Origin: Fen-1254 sp963778945
Lineage (GTDB): Bacteria > Bacteroidota > Ignavibacteria > UBA10030
NCBI GenBank assembly: GCA_963778945.1
Contig: CAVZWL010000012.1
Coordinates: forward strand, 28,898-92,897
Length of the DNA: 64,000 bases
Direction of reading: 5' to 3'
Every line of letters starts with the position of its first letter. Position 1 is the stretch's first letter. The notes below the pieces were generated by a model. The model was not told the origin of the DNA. It made no database searches and saw only the letters and a program-made list of their open reading frames with translations. The translations under genes were made by a program, and so were the position numbers. Below, one piece after another: positions 50,284 through 58,693 of this stretch.

Positions 50284-50558
50284 TGGCAGATGGCGATACA
50301 ATCGTTCTTCGTTCTTAGTGCTTAGTGCTGAAGTTAAAGAAAGAATCAATCCGAAATTGGAGCCGGAAGCATGAAAATGTTATACACGTGTCAGTGGATT
50401 CATTTTGGAAAACGGCAAACAGAGATGAACGCTTCGTCTTGGCGGATGAGATCGGGAAATAAAAAACGGACAGAAAATTATTTTAATATTTTATAAGGCA
50501 GTGTCAAGGCAAGAACAATGATTTTTTTTATTACGTATTTTCAAACGCGGAGGTCTTT

Positions 50559-52644
50559 ATGCGCACCAAACAAGTATATTCAATCCTATGCCTGGCAGTT
50601 CTCATTACAACAGCGATGACTGCACAGGTTCAAACTCTTCCCTGGCTGAAAAGTTCACAAGCCAAAATCGAAAACGAACTTTCAGCAAAATACGGCGAAT
50701 CCCAGCATGCGCGTATCGTCAAAGGCATACAGCAGACGGCCGAATACTGGCGCGCTGAAGACGGTGATGCTCCGGTCTTTGAAGAATTTGTAAGGGAAAA
50801 TTTTGCAGGGGATCAGCAGACACTCGACGTCATGTTCAACCGCTATCGAATATTTGCTGGAGCAATTGGGCGGCCACCTGCAGGAAATCAATCGCGAATT
50901 CCGGCAGCAATCCGACCTGGATCTCGGCAAAGTGTATCCCTTCGATGAAATGTTTGCGGCTTATTCTCCCGACGCCCATGTCACCGATGACTTTTTCCAG
51001 AACAAACTTGCATTCGTCGTTCTGCTGAATTTTCCGCTGACTACACTCGATGAACGGTTGACGCAAGGAGAACACTGGACACGGCGGCAATGGGCGGAAG
51101 CGCGCCTTGCGCTGCAGTTTTCCAGGCGCGTTCCGGCGGATGTGAATCAGGCCATTTCCACAGCCGGCGCCGATGCGGAACAATATATTTCCGAATATAA
51201 TATTTATATGCATCACCTCGTCGATGCCAAAGGGAACCGCCTCTTCCCCGCCGAGATGCGGCTGCTTTCGCACTGGAATCTCAGGGATGAAATTAAAGCG
51301 GATTATGCCGATGCGACAAACGGACTTGCCAAGCAGCGTACGATCGTACAGGTGATGGAACGCATCGTCACACAGACGATTCCCGAAAGCGTTATCAATA
51401 ATCCTGTATGCGGACTGGAATCCATTCGATAATACGGTCGTTCCGGCATCTGTTCACGATGCCGACGCTCCTGAAAAGGTCAATCTTCCTATTTCCTCTG
51501 CCGCGGAACCGGATACGCGCTATGCGACGCTGCTCAATGTGTATCTTGCTTCGCGTAAGGCGGATCCGTACTTCCCGACCGAACCGACGCTCATTGCACG
51601 GAAATTCGATATCGAGCGGGAAATTCCCGAAGCGCGCGTCAAGTCCATTTTTGAGAACATTCTCACGTCCCCGCTCGTGCCAAAAATGGCAAAGCTGATT
51701 CAAAAACGGCTCGGCAGGCCGCTCGAACCATTCGATATCTGGTACAATGGATTCAAGCCGCAGGGCAAATATTCGGAAGCGGAATTGGATAAAATTGTTT
51801 CCGCAAAATATCCCACCGCCGATGCGTACAAAGCGGACATTCCGAACATGCTTATGAAGCTCGGATTCAGCAAAGAACGTGCGGAGTATCTGGCCGCCAA
51901 TATCATTGTCGACCCGGCACGCGGCTCCGGTCATGCAATGGGAGCCGGGATGAAATCTGCTCACGCACATTTGCGGACACGCGTCGGGAAATCGGGCATG
52001 GATTATAAAGGATTCAATATTGCGGTGCATGAAATGGGACATAACGTCGAACAGACGTTCTCGCTTAACATGATCGATCATTACCTGCTCAGCGGCGTTC
52101 CCAACACGGCGTTTACTGAAGCGATCGCATTCGTTTTTCAAGCGCACGATCTCGATCTGCTCGGCGTTACCTCGAACGATCCGCAAGCGGAAGCGATGAA
52201 AACACTCAACGACTTCTGGATGACGTACGAAATTGCCGGAGTCGGACTTGTCGATATGGGAGTATGGCATTGGATGTACGATCATCCCGATGCAACTCCG
52301 GCGCAGTTAAAAGAAGCGACAATCGCGATCGCCAAAGATATCTGGAACAAGTATTATGCGCCTGTTTTCGGCAGGAAAGATGTTCTGCTTCTTGGGATTT
52401 ATTCGCACATGATAGATTCGTTTCTGTATCTCCCCGACTATACGATTCGGGTACTTGATCGCGAATCAGATCGAAGACACAGGTTAAAAAGAGCGGGAGT
52501 ATAGGAAAAGAAATCGAACGCATCGTTGCTTCGGGCAGCATTGCTCCCGATCTCTGGATGAAAAATGCAACCGGTTCCCCGGTCAGCGCCAACGCGCTGC
52601 TGGAGGAGACGGAAAAAGCATTAAAAGCGGTGAATGGAAAATAG
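50559..52644 (+). CDS. Secreted gluzincin metallopeptidase (M3-like), four or more frameshifts
   Basis: A signal peptide (QVYSILCLAVLITTAMTAQ) follows ATG 50559, preceded by GGAGG. Frames change near 50860, 51415 and 52440, and again near 52470. The joined protein is about 690 residues. It has the zinc motif HEMGHNVEQ with a glutamate in AFTEAIAFVFQ about 30 residues later, as in M3-like oligopeptidases. Helices dominate elsewhere. It is probably a periplasmic or secreted peptidase. The many breaks are in line with the general frame-error level, but decay of this gene cannot be ruled out. Confidence 0.75.
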
Positions 52645-53036
52645 TCAATCGTAAATAGTAGCCGGAGGCCTGATAATGATATTACGCGTTAGCGTAATTC
52701 AAATTAGAAACATACCGTCAGACTGTAAATATTTTACGAACATCGGACAGCTGCTGCCCGCATTACGACGCCGCCGGCTGCTGACGCAGTAACACAGGCG
52801 AACCTGAGAATGTTATCATGCATTAACATGATGCAATATGAGACCGACAACTGACGAGTAATATAGCTGAACGAAATTAACCGAAGCACCGCAGCACAGC
52901 AGCACTTTGAACTATGAACTACGCACTACGAACTAAGAACCAAGAACTAAGAACCAAGAACTAAGAACCAAGAACTAAGAACCAGGCTTACCCGCCTACG
53001 GCGGGAACTAAGAACCTCATATTAAATCGGATTCTT
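52645..53036. repeat. Intergenic region with hairpin repeats and a long heptamer array
   Basis: Left part: a GCCGGAGGCCTGATAATG module followed by the hairpin ATTACGC-GTTA-GCGTAAT (52681-52698), and a second like it at about 52824-52841 (ATCATG, CATGAT). Right part: from about 52905 to 53010 AACTAAG/AACCAAG units with period seven, broken by CCCGCCTACGGCGGG at about 52989. No gene or RNA was recognised. Confidence 0.8.
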
Positions 53037-54833
53037 ATGATGACACAAAAGTTAAGCTTAAAAGAAAAAATCGGCTACGGATTCGGCGATGCCGCATCTT
53101 CCATGTATTGGAAGCTTTTCGGCATGTATCTTATGTTTTTTTATACCGACATCTTCGGGATACCGGCTGCAGTCGTGGGAACCATGTTTTTAATCACCCG
53201 TGTCGGCAATGCTGCTTTCGATCCGTTCGTCGGGATTTTGGGCGACCGTACCGAAACAAGATGGGGAAAGTTCAGGCCGTATCTCTTATGGATGGCCGTT
53301 CCATTCGGCCTTATCGGGATTTTAACTTTTACTACTCCGAATTTAAGCGTGAGCGGGAAAATATTTTATGCCTACGCTACGTATACGGTGATGATGATTA
53401 TCTACTCGATGATTAACGTTCCGTATGCTTCCCTCATGGGAGTGATGACTGCCGATGGAAAAGAAAGGACAACACTTGCAACCTACAGGTTTATTTTTGC
53501 ATTCGGCGGCAGCTTTTTGGTCCTTGGATTGTTCCAGCCGTTATTCGACGGTTTTGGCACGAACAATTACATACAATCGACCGCGCCGGCAGTCTTTGAA
53601 TTAAAGGATACTTCGAAAAAATACGATTCCGAAAATATCTGCGTATGGGAGAACAAACTTACGGAACCCTCCCGGAAACAACCGGCAGATTCCCTTTTGT
53701 TTATATCGGCGCAATTGACCGTCAATACAAAAGATGCTTTTAAAATCGGCGTAGTCAACAAGCGAACAAATGAATTCAGCTGGTTTGAATTTAAAGAAGG
53801 AAAAGACACTTTAGGATTGCTGCGGGACGGCTCCCCGAGCGACATTAAAATCAGGCTGAGTTCATTTGTTTCAAAAGAGAACCTGTCGGACATTTCGAAT
53901 TTAAAAATCGTTACTGCAAATAAACCCGGCAAAGATGTTAAAATAAACAAAGTTGCCGTTCAGGAAATCGATTATAAAACAGGCACTCAAGAGGCCGTTA
54001 TTGTCATTACAATCCTTACCGTTATCTTTTTCTTATTCACATTCCTGTGGACACGCGAACGCATTAAACCGATAACCGAAAAAACATCTCTCAAAGCCGA
54101 TGTTAAAGACCTGCTCAAAAATGCACCCTGGTTTATACTTGTGGGCGCAGGTATTTCTACCATATTTTTCAATACCATACGGGACGGGGCTGCAATCTAT
54201 TATTTTAAATATTATTTCCAGGGACAAAACGATATTTATTTTAATCCGATAAATGTAACACTTGCAATCAGCACGATCTACCTGCTCCTGGGACAAGCCG
54301 CCAACATTATCGGCGTCGTACTTGCAAAACCTGTTTCAGATAAAATCGGCAAGAAAAACACATTTGCGATAGCCATGATTTGTGCGTCAGTGTTCAGCAT
54401 AATGTTTTATTTTATCGGAAAATCGAATATCGCAGTCATACTGATATTCCAGGCGCTTATAAGCTTAAGCGCGGGCATAATTTTCCCGCTGGTATGGTCG
54501 ATGTATGCCGATGCTGCCGATTATTCCGAATGGAAGAATAACCGCCGTGCGACAGGACTTGTTTTTTCTGCTGCTTCGATGTCGCAGAAATTCGGAGCTT
54601 CAATTGGAATTGCGCTGGCCGGATGGCTGCTTGCATTTTACGGCTACCATGCCAATGTCGCGCAAACCATAGAAACCCAAAACGGCATCAGGATGATGCT
54701 GAGCATTTATCCGGCAATCGGCGCACTATTGGCTGCCGGCTTCATGTTCATTTATCCCTTGAAAGAATCGTTGATGGATAAAATTGAAGCCGATTTGGCC
54801 GACCGGCGGAATAAGGCAGTCGATGAGAAATAG
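53037..54833 (+). CDS. GPH-type sugar:cation symporter with large extracytoplasmic insertion
   Basis: The 598-residue protein has the GPH (MelB-like) layout: GYGFGDAASSMYWKLFGMYL at the first helix, DPFVGILGDRTETRWGKFRP in the first loop and SMYADAADYSEWKNNRRATG late, the latter near its sugar/cation site. Twelve helices are expected, but after helix six (about residue 180) there is an insertion of about 140 residues, probably periplasmic and beta-rich (SLLFISAQLTVNTKDAFKIG). Substrate unknown: a glycoside or uronide. Both ATGs at 53037 and 53040 are possible. It is monocistronic, with no catabolic neighbours. Confidence 0.88.
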   Translation: MMTQKLSLKEKIGYGFGDAASSMYWKLFGMYLMFFYTDIFGIPAAVVGTMFLITRVGNAAFDPFVGILGDRTETRWGKFRPYLLWMAVPFGLIGILTFTTPNLSVSGKIFYAYATYTVMMIIYSMINVPYASLMGVMTADGKERTTLATYRFIFAFGGSFLVLGLFQPLFDGFGTNNYIQSTAPAVFELKDTSKKYDSENICVWENKLTEPSRKQPADSLLFISAQLTVNTKDAFKIGVVNKRTNEFSWFEFKEGKDTLGLLRDGSPSDIKIRLSSFVSKENLSDISNLKIVTANKPGKDVKINKVAVQEIDYKTGTQEAVIVITILTVIFFLFTFLWTRERIKPITEKTSLKADVKDLLKNAPWFILVGAGISTIFFNTIRDGAAIYYFKYYFQGQNDIYFNPINVTLAISTIYLLLGQAANIIGVVLAKPVSDKIGKKNTFAIAMICASVFSIMFYFIGKSNIAVILIFQALISLSAGIIFPLVWSMYADAADYSEWKNNRRATGLVFSAASMSQKFGASIGIALAGWLLAFYGYHANVAQTIETQNGIRMMLSIYPAIGALLAAGFMFIYPLKESLMDKIEADLADRRNKAVDEK

Positions 54834-55036
54834 CAAACTGCAAACAGTGAACTGTAAATTGTGGACCACACAGCTTTGCTGCAGCCAACCGCTGGAAGCC
54901 TGCCCGCCTGCTGACACAGTCGCGCAGGCGGGCATAAAAATGTTATCAAGCGTTAGCTTGATTCAAATTGGATAACTTCGCAGTCTTTTTGGCAAGATGA
55001 CGTCGGAATACTCCGCGGTCACCCTCCCGAGGCGGG
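54834..55036. repeat. Intergenic hairpin repeats left of the tandem array
   Basis: AACTGCAAACAGTGAACTGTAAA near 54837 is a heptamer remnant. CCCGCCTG and CAGGCGGG around 54903-54932 form a hairpin, and ATCAAGC-GTTA-GCTTGAT at 54945-54962 forms a second. The latter belongs to the same dispersed family as 52681-52698. Confidence 0.6.
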
Positions 55037-55457
55037 CTTGCCCGATCTGCTTCACCTTATGGCGAGCTTGCCCGCCATGCATCATCTTCTGGCGGGTTTG
55101 CCCGCCATGTTTTATCTTTTGGCGGGTTTACCCGCCATGCAACACCTTTTGGCGGGTTTGCCCGCCATGCAACACCTTTTGGCGGGTTTGCCCGCCATGC
55201 AACACCTTTTGGCGGGTTTGCCCGCCATGCAACACCTTTTGGCGGGTTTGCCCGCCATGCAACACCTTTTGGCGGGTTTGCCCGCCATGCAACACCTTTT
55301 GGCGGGTTTGCCCGCCATGCAACACCTTTTGGCGGGTTTGCCCGCCATGCAACACCTTTTGGCGGGTTTGCCCGCCATGCTACACCTTTTGGCGGGTTTG
55401 CCCGCCATGTTTTATCTTTTGGCGGGTTTACCCGCCATGCTCCATCTTTGGCGGGCT
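55037..55457. repeat. 30-bp tandem repeat array, about 14 palindromic units
   Basis: The unit CTTTTGGCGGGTTTGCCCGC plus CATGCAACAC is repeated about 14 times. Seven central copies are identical and the outer copies have diverged. Each unit holds the stem GGCGGG-TTTG-CCCGCC, and the neighbouring arms can also pair across ATGCAACACCTTTT. Since 30 is divisible by three, all six frames stay open across it, giving spurious cysteine-rich frames. It adjoins the left end of the cassette array. Confidence 0.95.
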
Positions 55458-55503
55458 GCGCTATTCTTCAGAGTAACAACTTATTGTTGTCTATTTTAAA
55501 ATG

Positions 55504-55510
55504 GTTAGGG
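55504..55510 (-). other. attC-like core, left end of cassette A
   Basis: GTTAGGG (consensus GTTRRRY, last base off). Together with GCCTAAC at 56181-56187 it bounds cassette A. The inner flanks are inverted repeats: GTTAGGGCGCAGGC versus GTTAGGCCGCAGGC, 13 of 14 identical. Confidence 0.6.
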
Positions 55511-55590
55511 CGCAGGCCGATAATTTAAATACTCTTTAGAATACGATTGATTTGCTTTTTTAAGATAGGAATATCTTTTTGTACTGTCAG

Positions 55591-55863
55591 TTAGACTTTT
55601 TCAATATCGACGCCAAAATAATCATGAATCAACTTATCGCGCATCCCAGCAATGTCGTCCCATGGAACATCTTGATATCGTTTACGAATTATTTCCGATA
55701 ACCGCTTTGTCGCTTCACCAATGATTTCGATTTGTCGGATTACTGCATCTTGGATAAGTGTATCCTTTTCGAAAGAAGAGACGGATACTCGTTTCGTGTA
55801 AGCCTCAATCTTAAGTATTGCATCACGGATGTGCTTAAAATAAACAGAATCATCACGCTGCAT
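55591..55863 (-). CDS. hepT: HepT-like HEPN toxin
   Basis: The 90-residue all-helical protein carries the HEPN ribonuclease motif RX4H as R75-DKLI-H80, followed by DYFGVD, the usual HepT form (RN-LVH-Y--VD). HepT proteins are RNases that act as toxins and are inactivated by AMPylation by the partner MntA. Start at 55863 overlaps the end of mntA by 11 bases, typical of the pair. The stop precedes the core site GTTAGGG of cassette A by about 80 bases. A cassette-borne TA pair would help keep the array from loss. Confidence 0.9.
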   Translation of the reverse strand: MQRDDSVYFKHIRDAILKIEAYTKRVSVSSFEKDTLIQDAVIRQIEIIGEATKRLSEIIRKRYQDVPWDDIAGMRDKLIHDYFGVDIEKV

Positions 55864-56143
55864 AGACTTGACGGGACTCCTTAAGAATTCTATTCTTCAA
55901 ATAGCGGCTAACAGATTTGGCAGTCAAAAGATCAACTTTGCGTCCAACAACAGCAGATAATTCTCGTTCTAAGCCAACCATTTGTAGCAGTGAAATAGGT
56001 TCCGAAAATGTAACAAGAAGATCAACGTCACTATCAACTCGAGCTTCGTTTCTGACCATCGAACCAAAGATGCGAAGAGTTTTGACATGATACTTGTTAT
56101 AAAGACTCAGGATTTCAGAGCTATTTAAATTAATTTGTTTCAT
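55853..56143 (-). CDS. mntA: MntA-like nucleotidyltransferase antitoxin
   Basis: The 96-residue minimal nucleotidyltransferase has GSMVRNEARVDSDVDLLV: GS at 27-28, R31, and the metal-binding D39 and D41. In characterised pairs MntA transfers AMP to HepT and so neutralises it. It is first in the operon, overlapping hepT by 11 bases. Its ATG lies about 40 bases inside the right core of cassette A. Both genes read left, as do all genes of the cassette array. Confidence 0.9.
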   Translation of the reverse strand: MKQINLNSSEILSLYNKYHVKTLRIFGSMVRNEARVDSDVDLLVTFSEPISLLQMVGLERELSAVVGRKVDLLTAKSVSRYLKNRILKESRQVYAA

Positions 56144-56180
56144 ATATTAAGATACAATAATTTGAGAATAAAAGCCTGCG

Positions 56181-56187
56181 GCCTAAC
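56181..56187 (-). other. attC-like core, right end of cassette A
   Basis: GCCTAAC (RYYYAAC) followed by GG on the plus strand. It marks the right boundary of cassette A. The 245-bp spacer to cassette B contains GGCGCCCCGCC, CCCGCCAAAGGCGGG and a GGGACTGCGG/GGCAATGTGA segment rich in short palindromes, with no gene. Confidence 0.65.
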
Positions 56188-56419
56188 GGATTGGCGCCCC
56201 GCCAAAGGCGGGTAAATAAGTCCCGTGGCTCTTTAGCGCTACGAGGATCCCGTACAGCGGGACTGCGGCAATGTGAACTTTCCAATTTAACCGCTGCCGC
56301 GCGAGAACCAGTTCCAAAATAATTCATATTCACTTTCTATGCACGCTAAATTGCACCCGCAAATTTGTATTGCACAAAGTGCAATACCATTCTTGGGCCT
56401 CCGGCTTGCCCGCCGTTTG

Positions 56420-56426
56420 GTTGGCA
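56420..56426 (-). other. Degenerate core, left end of cassette B
   Basis: GTTGGCA fits GTTAGGCA with one base missing. The inner flank GGCAGTGCTTA matches the inverse of the right end (GGCAGCGCTTA) in 10 of 11 positions. The missing base may be a sequencing indel. Confidence 0.45.
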
Positions 56427-56430
56427 GTGC

Positions 56431-56757
56431 TTATCGCATAGACCTTTCCTGCAGTATTGTTTGGACATCTCTTCGACCATCAAGAATGCAGTGCACTAAA
56501 ACATTATTGTTTTCAATCGAATAGAATATTCGATATGGTTTGTAATAGATTTCTCTAAATTCAACAATACCAACGTCAAATAATTCTGAAGGAATATGAC
56601 CACGTAGAGGCATAGTTTTTAACTTGTAGCAAGACTTGCGAAATGCGGCAAATAATTTATCGGCACGTTCCACTGAATCATTGAGTGCCACATAAGTATA
56701 TATATCATAGAGATCGTCTTCGGCAGAATTGTCAAAAATAACATCATATTTTTTCAT
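56431..56757 (-). CDS. RelE/ParE-family toxin
   Basis: The 108-residue protein has the RelE/ParE fold: FDNSAEDDLYDIYTYVALND, the PLRGHIPSEL turn, and REIYYKPYRIFYSIENN followed by CILDGRRDVQTIL near the end. Such toxins cleave mRNA at the ribosome or poison gyrase; which one cannot be told. It overlaps the antitoxin stop by 14 bases. It is transcribed leftwards with the Phd-like gene as cassette B. Confidence 0.88.
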   Translation of the reverse strand: MKKYDVIFDNSAEDDLYDIYTYVALNDSVERADKLFAAFRKSCYKLKTMPLRGHIPSELFDVGIVEFREIYYKPYRIFYSIENNNVLVHCILDGRRDVQTILQERSMR

Positions 56758-57034
56758 TTTTGAAATTCCGTATTCGTTTTTCTAGACTTCCAAAGGCTTC
56801 ATCTATCGACTTCACTTTCCCCCGTTTAATGTTTTGCTTGCTGCCAGTAAGAATTTTCAATAATGCGAGTGTTTCCTGCATTTTTTCATAAGAACGAATA
56901 TCCTGGACAACTACTTTTGCTTCACCATTATGTGTGACAACAAGCGTCTGTTGAGTGCTTACAATGTCGCGAATGAGCTCAGATGCATGCGTTTTCAGAT
57001 AACTAATTGATTTGACAGCGGTGCTTAATTTCAT
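56744..57034 (-). CDS. Phd/YefM-family antitoxin
   Basis: The 96-residue protein starts MKLSTAVKSISYLKTHASEL and continues TLVVTHNGEAKVVVQDIRSY, the N-terminal DNA-binding half of Phd/YefM antitoxins. A charged C-terminal tail (EKRIRNFKNEKI) probably wraps the toxin. GGAGAT precedes the ATG. An operator-like inverted repeat and a TATAAT lie directly upstream, suggesting autoregulation. Confidence 0.88.
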   Translation of the reverse strand: MKLSTAVKSISYLKTHASELIRDIVSTQQTLVVTHNGEAKVVVQDIRSYEKMQETLALLKILTGSKQNIKRGKVKSIDEAFGSLEKRIRNFKNEKI

Positions 57035-57055
57035 ATGATCTCCTATTATTTATGC

Positions 57056-57082
57056 GACTACAATATAGACCTTATTATAGTC
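57056..57082 (-). promoter_or_regulatory. Promoter/operator of the Phd-RelE cassette
   Basis: GACTACAAT and ATTATAGTC form an 8-of-9 inverted repeat with a nine-base centre. The right arm overlaps a TATAAT (-10) on the minus strand at 57079-57074. Antitoxin binding here would block transcription. The promoter is cassette-borne, which is usual for TA cassettes. Confidence 0.55.
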
Positions 57083-57108
57083 TTATGCAATACTTCCGTT
57101 TAAGCGCT

Positions 57109-57115
57109 GCCTAAT
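57109..57115 (-). other. attC-like core, right end of cassette B
   Basis: GCCTAAT, one base off RYYYAAC. Its inner flank AAGCGCT mirrors the left end. The 254-bp spacer that follows begins with the shared 44-bp element at 57122-57165. Confidence 0.5.
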
Positions 57116-57121
57116 GGATTT

Positions 57122-57165
57122 GCGGCTAAAGTTTATCCCGAAATGCTTTTATTTGAGCCGGAGGC
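57122..57165. repeat. Shared 44-bp attC-spacer element, copy 1
   Basis: Starts GCGGCTAAAGTTTATCCCGA and ends GAGCCGGAGGC. Further copies are at 58296-58339 and 59331-59374, each directly right of a core site. It is likely the inner arm of the attC-like structure. The inverted partner GCCTCCGGCTC is found at the far side of the next spacer. Confidence 0.85.
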
Positions 57166-57355
57166 ACCTTTCTTTCAATCTCATTTTACTTCATACAGTC
57201 CCGAGTCTTTCATCGGGAACTGCTTATAACAGAATGATTCTTTTTTATAGCCATGGATCTCTTCAGCCAAGCACTTATTGTTTTAAGGAGACGATAATTA
57301 TTTAAATTATTTTTCACCCATATATTGACTTTTTACATAACAGCTTGAGCCGATG

Positions 57356-57375
57356 GTTAGGTGGCATTTAAAAAT
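57356..57375 (-). other. attC-like core and 20-bp inverted repeat, left end of cassette C
   Basis: GTTAGGT at 57356-57362 begins a 20-base sequence (ending TTTAAAAAT) whose exact inverse stands at 58270-58289. It is the longest perfect terminal repeat of the array. Confidence 0.75.
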
Positions 57376-57426
57376 GGCGCCCGTTACTTCCTGAAAACAG
57401 ATTAATCTCTATTTTCTTAGACAGAA

Positions 57427-57810
57427 TTATTTATACTTGACAGCAATTCCGCCCGCATTTAAACCGTATATCCTGTAGTCAAACATAGCATAATTACCAG
57501 CAATTCCGCCTGCTCCAAATATTCTGAAGTCAATAACAGCATCGGCTCCAATGGAGGCAGCTTCTTCCTTAATTGCCCTTTTTAATTCATCACCACTGCT
57601 AACATTTGTAACATGGACTGAAACGTAACCCATTTCAATATAGGATGTGTCGGGAACCGTACGCTCAGACAAAATCATTACTTTATTAACCGATGTTGCA
57701 GGAAGTATTTTTACACCATCGTTCAAATAGTACATACTTTCAATACCACATCCTGTCAGGAATATGACCATAGTTAAAAGTATAAGAAGATGAAATCCTT
57801 TTATTTTCAT
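57427..57810 (-). CDS. Small lipoprotein 1 of cassette C
   Basis: The 127-residue product has a lipoprotein signal (LLILLTMVIFLTGC, cysteine at 21). The mature domain has a mixed alpha/beta fold with SYIEMGYVSVHVTN and EEAASIGADAVIDFRIFGAG, similar in outline to YbjQ/RcsF-like small domains. It is paralogous to the protein encoded 33 bp upstream. Function unknown. Both read left, in the orientation shared by all cassette genes. Confidence 0.7.
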   Translation of the reverse strand: MKIKGFHLLILLTMVIFLTGCGIESMYYLNDGVKILPATSVNKVMILSERTVPDTSYIEMGYVSVHVTNVSSGDELKRAIKEEAASIGADAVIDFRIFGAGGIAGNYAMFDYRIYGLNAGGIAVKYK

Positions 57811-57843
57811 AATTTAATTTTCCAGTTATAAATATTACTCAAA

Positions 57844-58200
57844 TTATTGTTTAACGATTATTCCCTGAGCATAATAGTGAACGGACGGAATGGGAATAAA
57901 TATTATTATCAGGTAACTTTTTACCACAGTCGTCTGAAGTTTAATAACCGCTGTACCTCCCAGTTCAGCTGCTTTCAATTTCAGGTTTTCAATGCAGGTA
58001 TTAATAGTTCCTCCGTTGGCAATAATATAACCTATCTCGGAGTATTCACCTTCAATTTTGTCGTTTGTAGTTACTTTGATGCTGGTAGATTGAGTGGCGG
58101 GATACACATTTTCATTGTTTGTTAAGGTGAAAAAAGATGGTTCGCATCCGTAAGATATAAATATCAAACATATAAAACTTAATAGGAAAACATTTTTCAT
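57844..58200 (-). CDS. Small lipoprotein 2 of cassette C
   Basis: The 118-residue product has a lipoprotein signal (LLSFICLIFISYGC, cysteine at 19). The mature part (VYPATQSTSIKVTTND, YSEIGYIIANGG, KAAELGGTAVIKLQ) aligns with its neighbour in the same order, so the pair arose by duplication. The hydrophobic segment LIIIFIPIP near residue 97 is unusual for a periplasmic domain. Start ATG 58200 is about 85 bases inside the right core of the cassette. Confidence 0.7.
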   Translation of the reverse strand: MKNVFLLSFICLIFISYGCEPSFFTLTNNENVYPATQSTSIKVTTNDKIEGEYSEIGYIIANGGTINTCIENLKLKAAELGGTAVIKLQTTVVKSYLIIIFIPIPSVHYYAQGIIVKQ

Positions 58201-58269
58201 TTTTATCTACTTTCAGAGTATGTTTAAATTAAGAATTAACGTATCATTTCGCTGGAATAATAATTATCA

Positions 58270-58289
58270 ATTTTTAAATGCCACCTAAC
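58270..58289 (-). other. attC-like core and inverted repeat, right end of cassette C
   Basis: ACCTAAC at 58283-58289 ends the 20-bp perfect inverse of 57356-57375. GG and then the 44-bp shared element follow on the plus strand. Confidence 0.75.
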
Positions 58290-58686
58290 GGATTGGCGGC
58301 TAAAGTTTATCCCGAAATGTTTATATTCGAGCCGGAGGCCTAATAATGTCGCACGCGTTGCGTGTGTCAACTTTAGACTCCGTTGAATTAATATCTGGGT
58401 CTCAGTCGATGAGAAGCAAATGCTTGCTTTTTGTTTACAAGCAAGATCATTCGTTTGCCCGTAAAGACTTGTCCCGAGGCTCTTTATCGGGATGGTTTGT
58501 TTACCCGCCTTGCATTACCTTTTGGCGGGCATCGCGATAATATTATTTACCTCTTTAATTTGTATTGCACTATTCAAAGACTCAACTTTTGCGTCTTACT
58601 TCTAATTTGATTTTCCGCTCCCGCGGAAATAACATTCTAGGCTTCCAGCTAATAACATTCTTAATGCCTCCGGCTCTTTTTAAATG
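58290..58686. repeat. Palindrome-rich spacer between cassettes C and D (attC-like, about 411 bp with cores)
   Basis: After the shared element (58296-58339) comes CACGC-GTT-GCGTG at 58352-58364 and a CTCAGTCGATGAG hairpin at 58401-58413. CCCGCC and GGCGGG pair around 58504-58530. Near the right end, GCCTCCGGCTC (58669-58679) is the exact inverse of GAGCCGGAGGC at 58329-58339, so the whole spacer can fold back on itself. No gene is visible. A stretch at 58389-58466 recurs at 61802-61874. Confidence 0.75.
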
Positions 58687-58693
58687 GTTAGGT
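58687..58693 (-). other. attC-like core, left end of cassette D
   Basis: GTTAGGT. The TAA stop codon of the cassette D gene lies inside it. Inner flank GTTAGGTTGCCGCC mirrors the right end in 13 of 14 positions. Confidence 0.7.

Noticed and set aside
55037..55457. CRISPR array
   Set aside because: The 30-bp units are directly adjacent with no unique spacers, and no cas genes are nearby. It is a simple tandem repeat.
54997..55499. Cysteine-rich repeat proteins in several frames on both strands
   Set aside because: They arise only because the 30-bp unit is divisible by three and contains no stop. No ribosome binding site or other coding sign is present.
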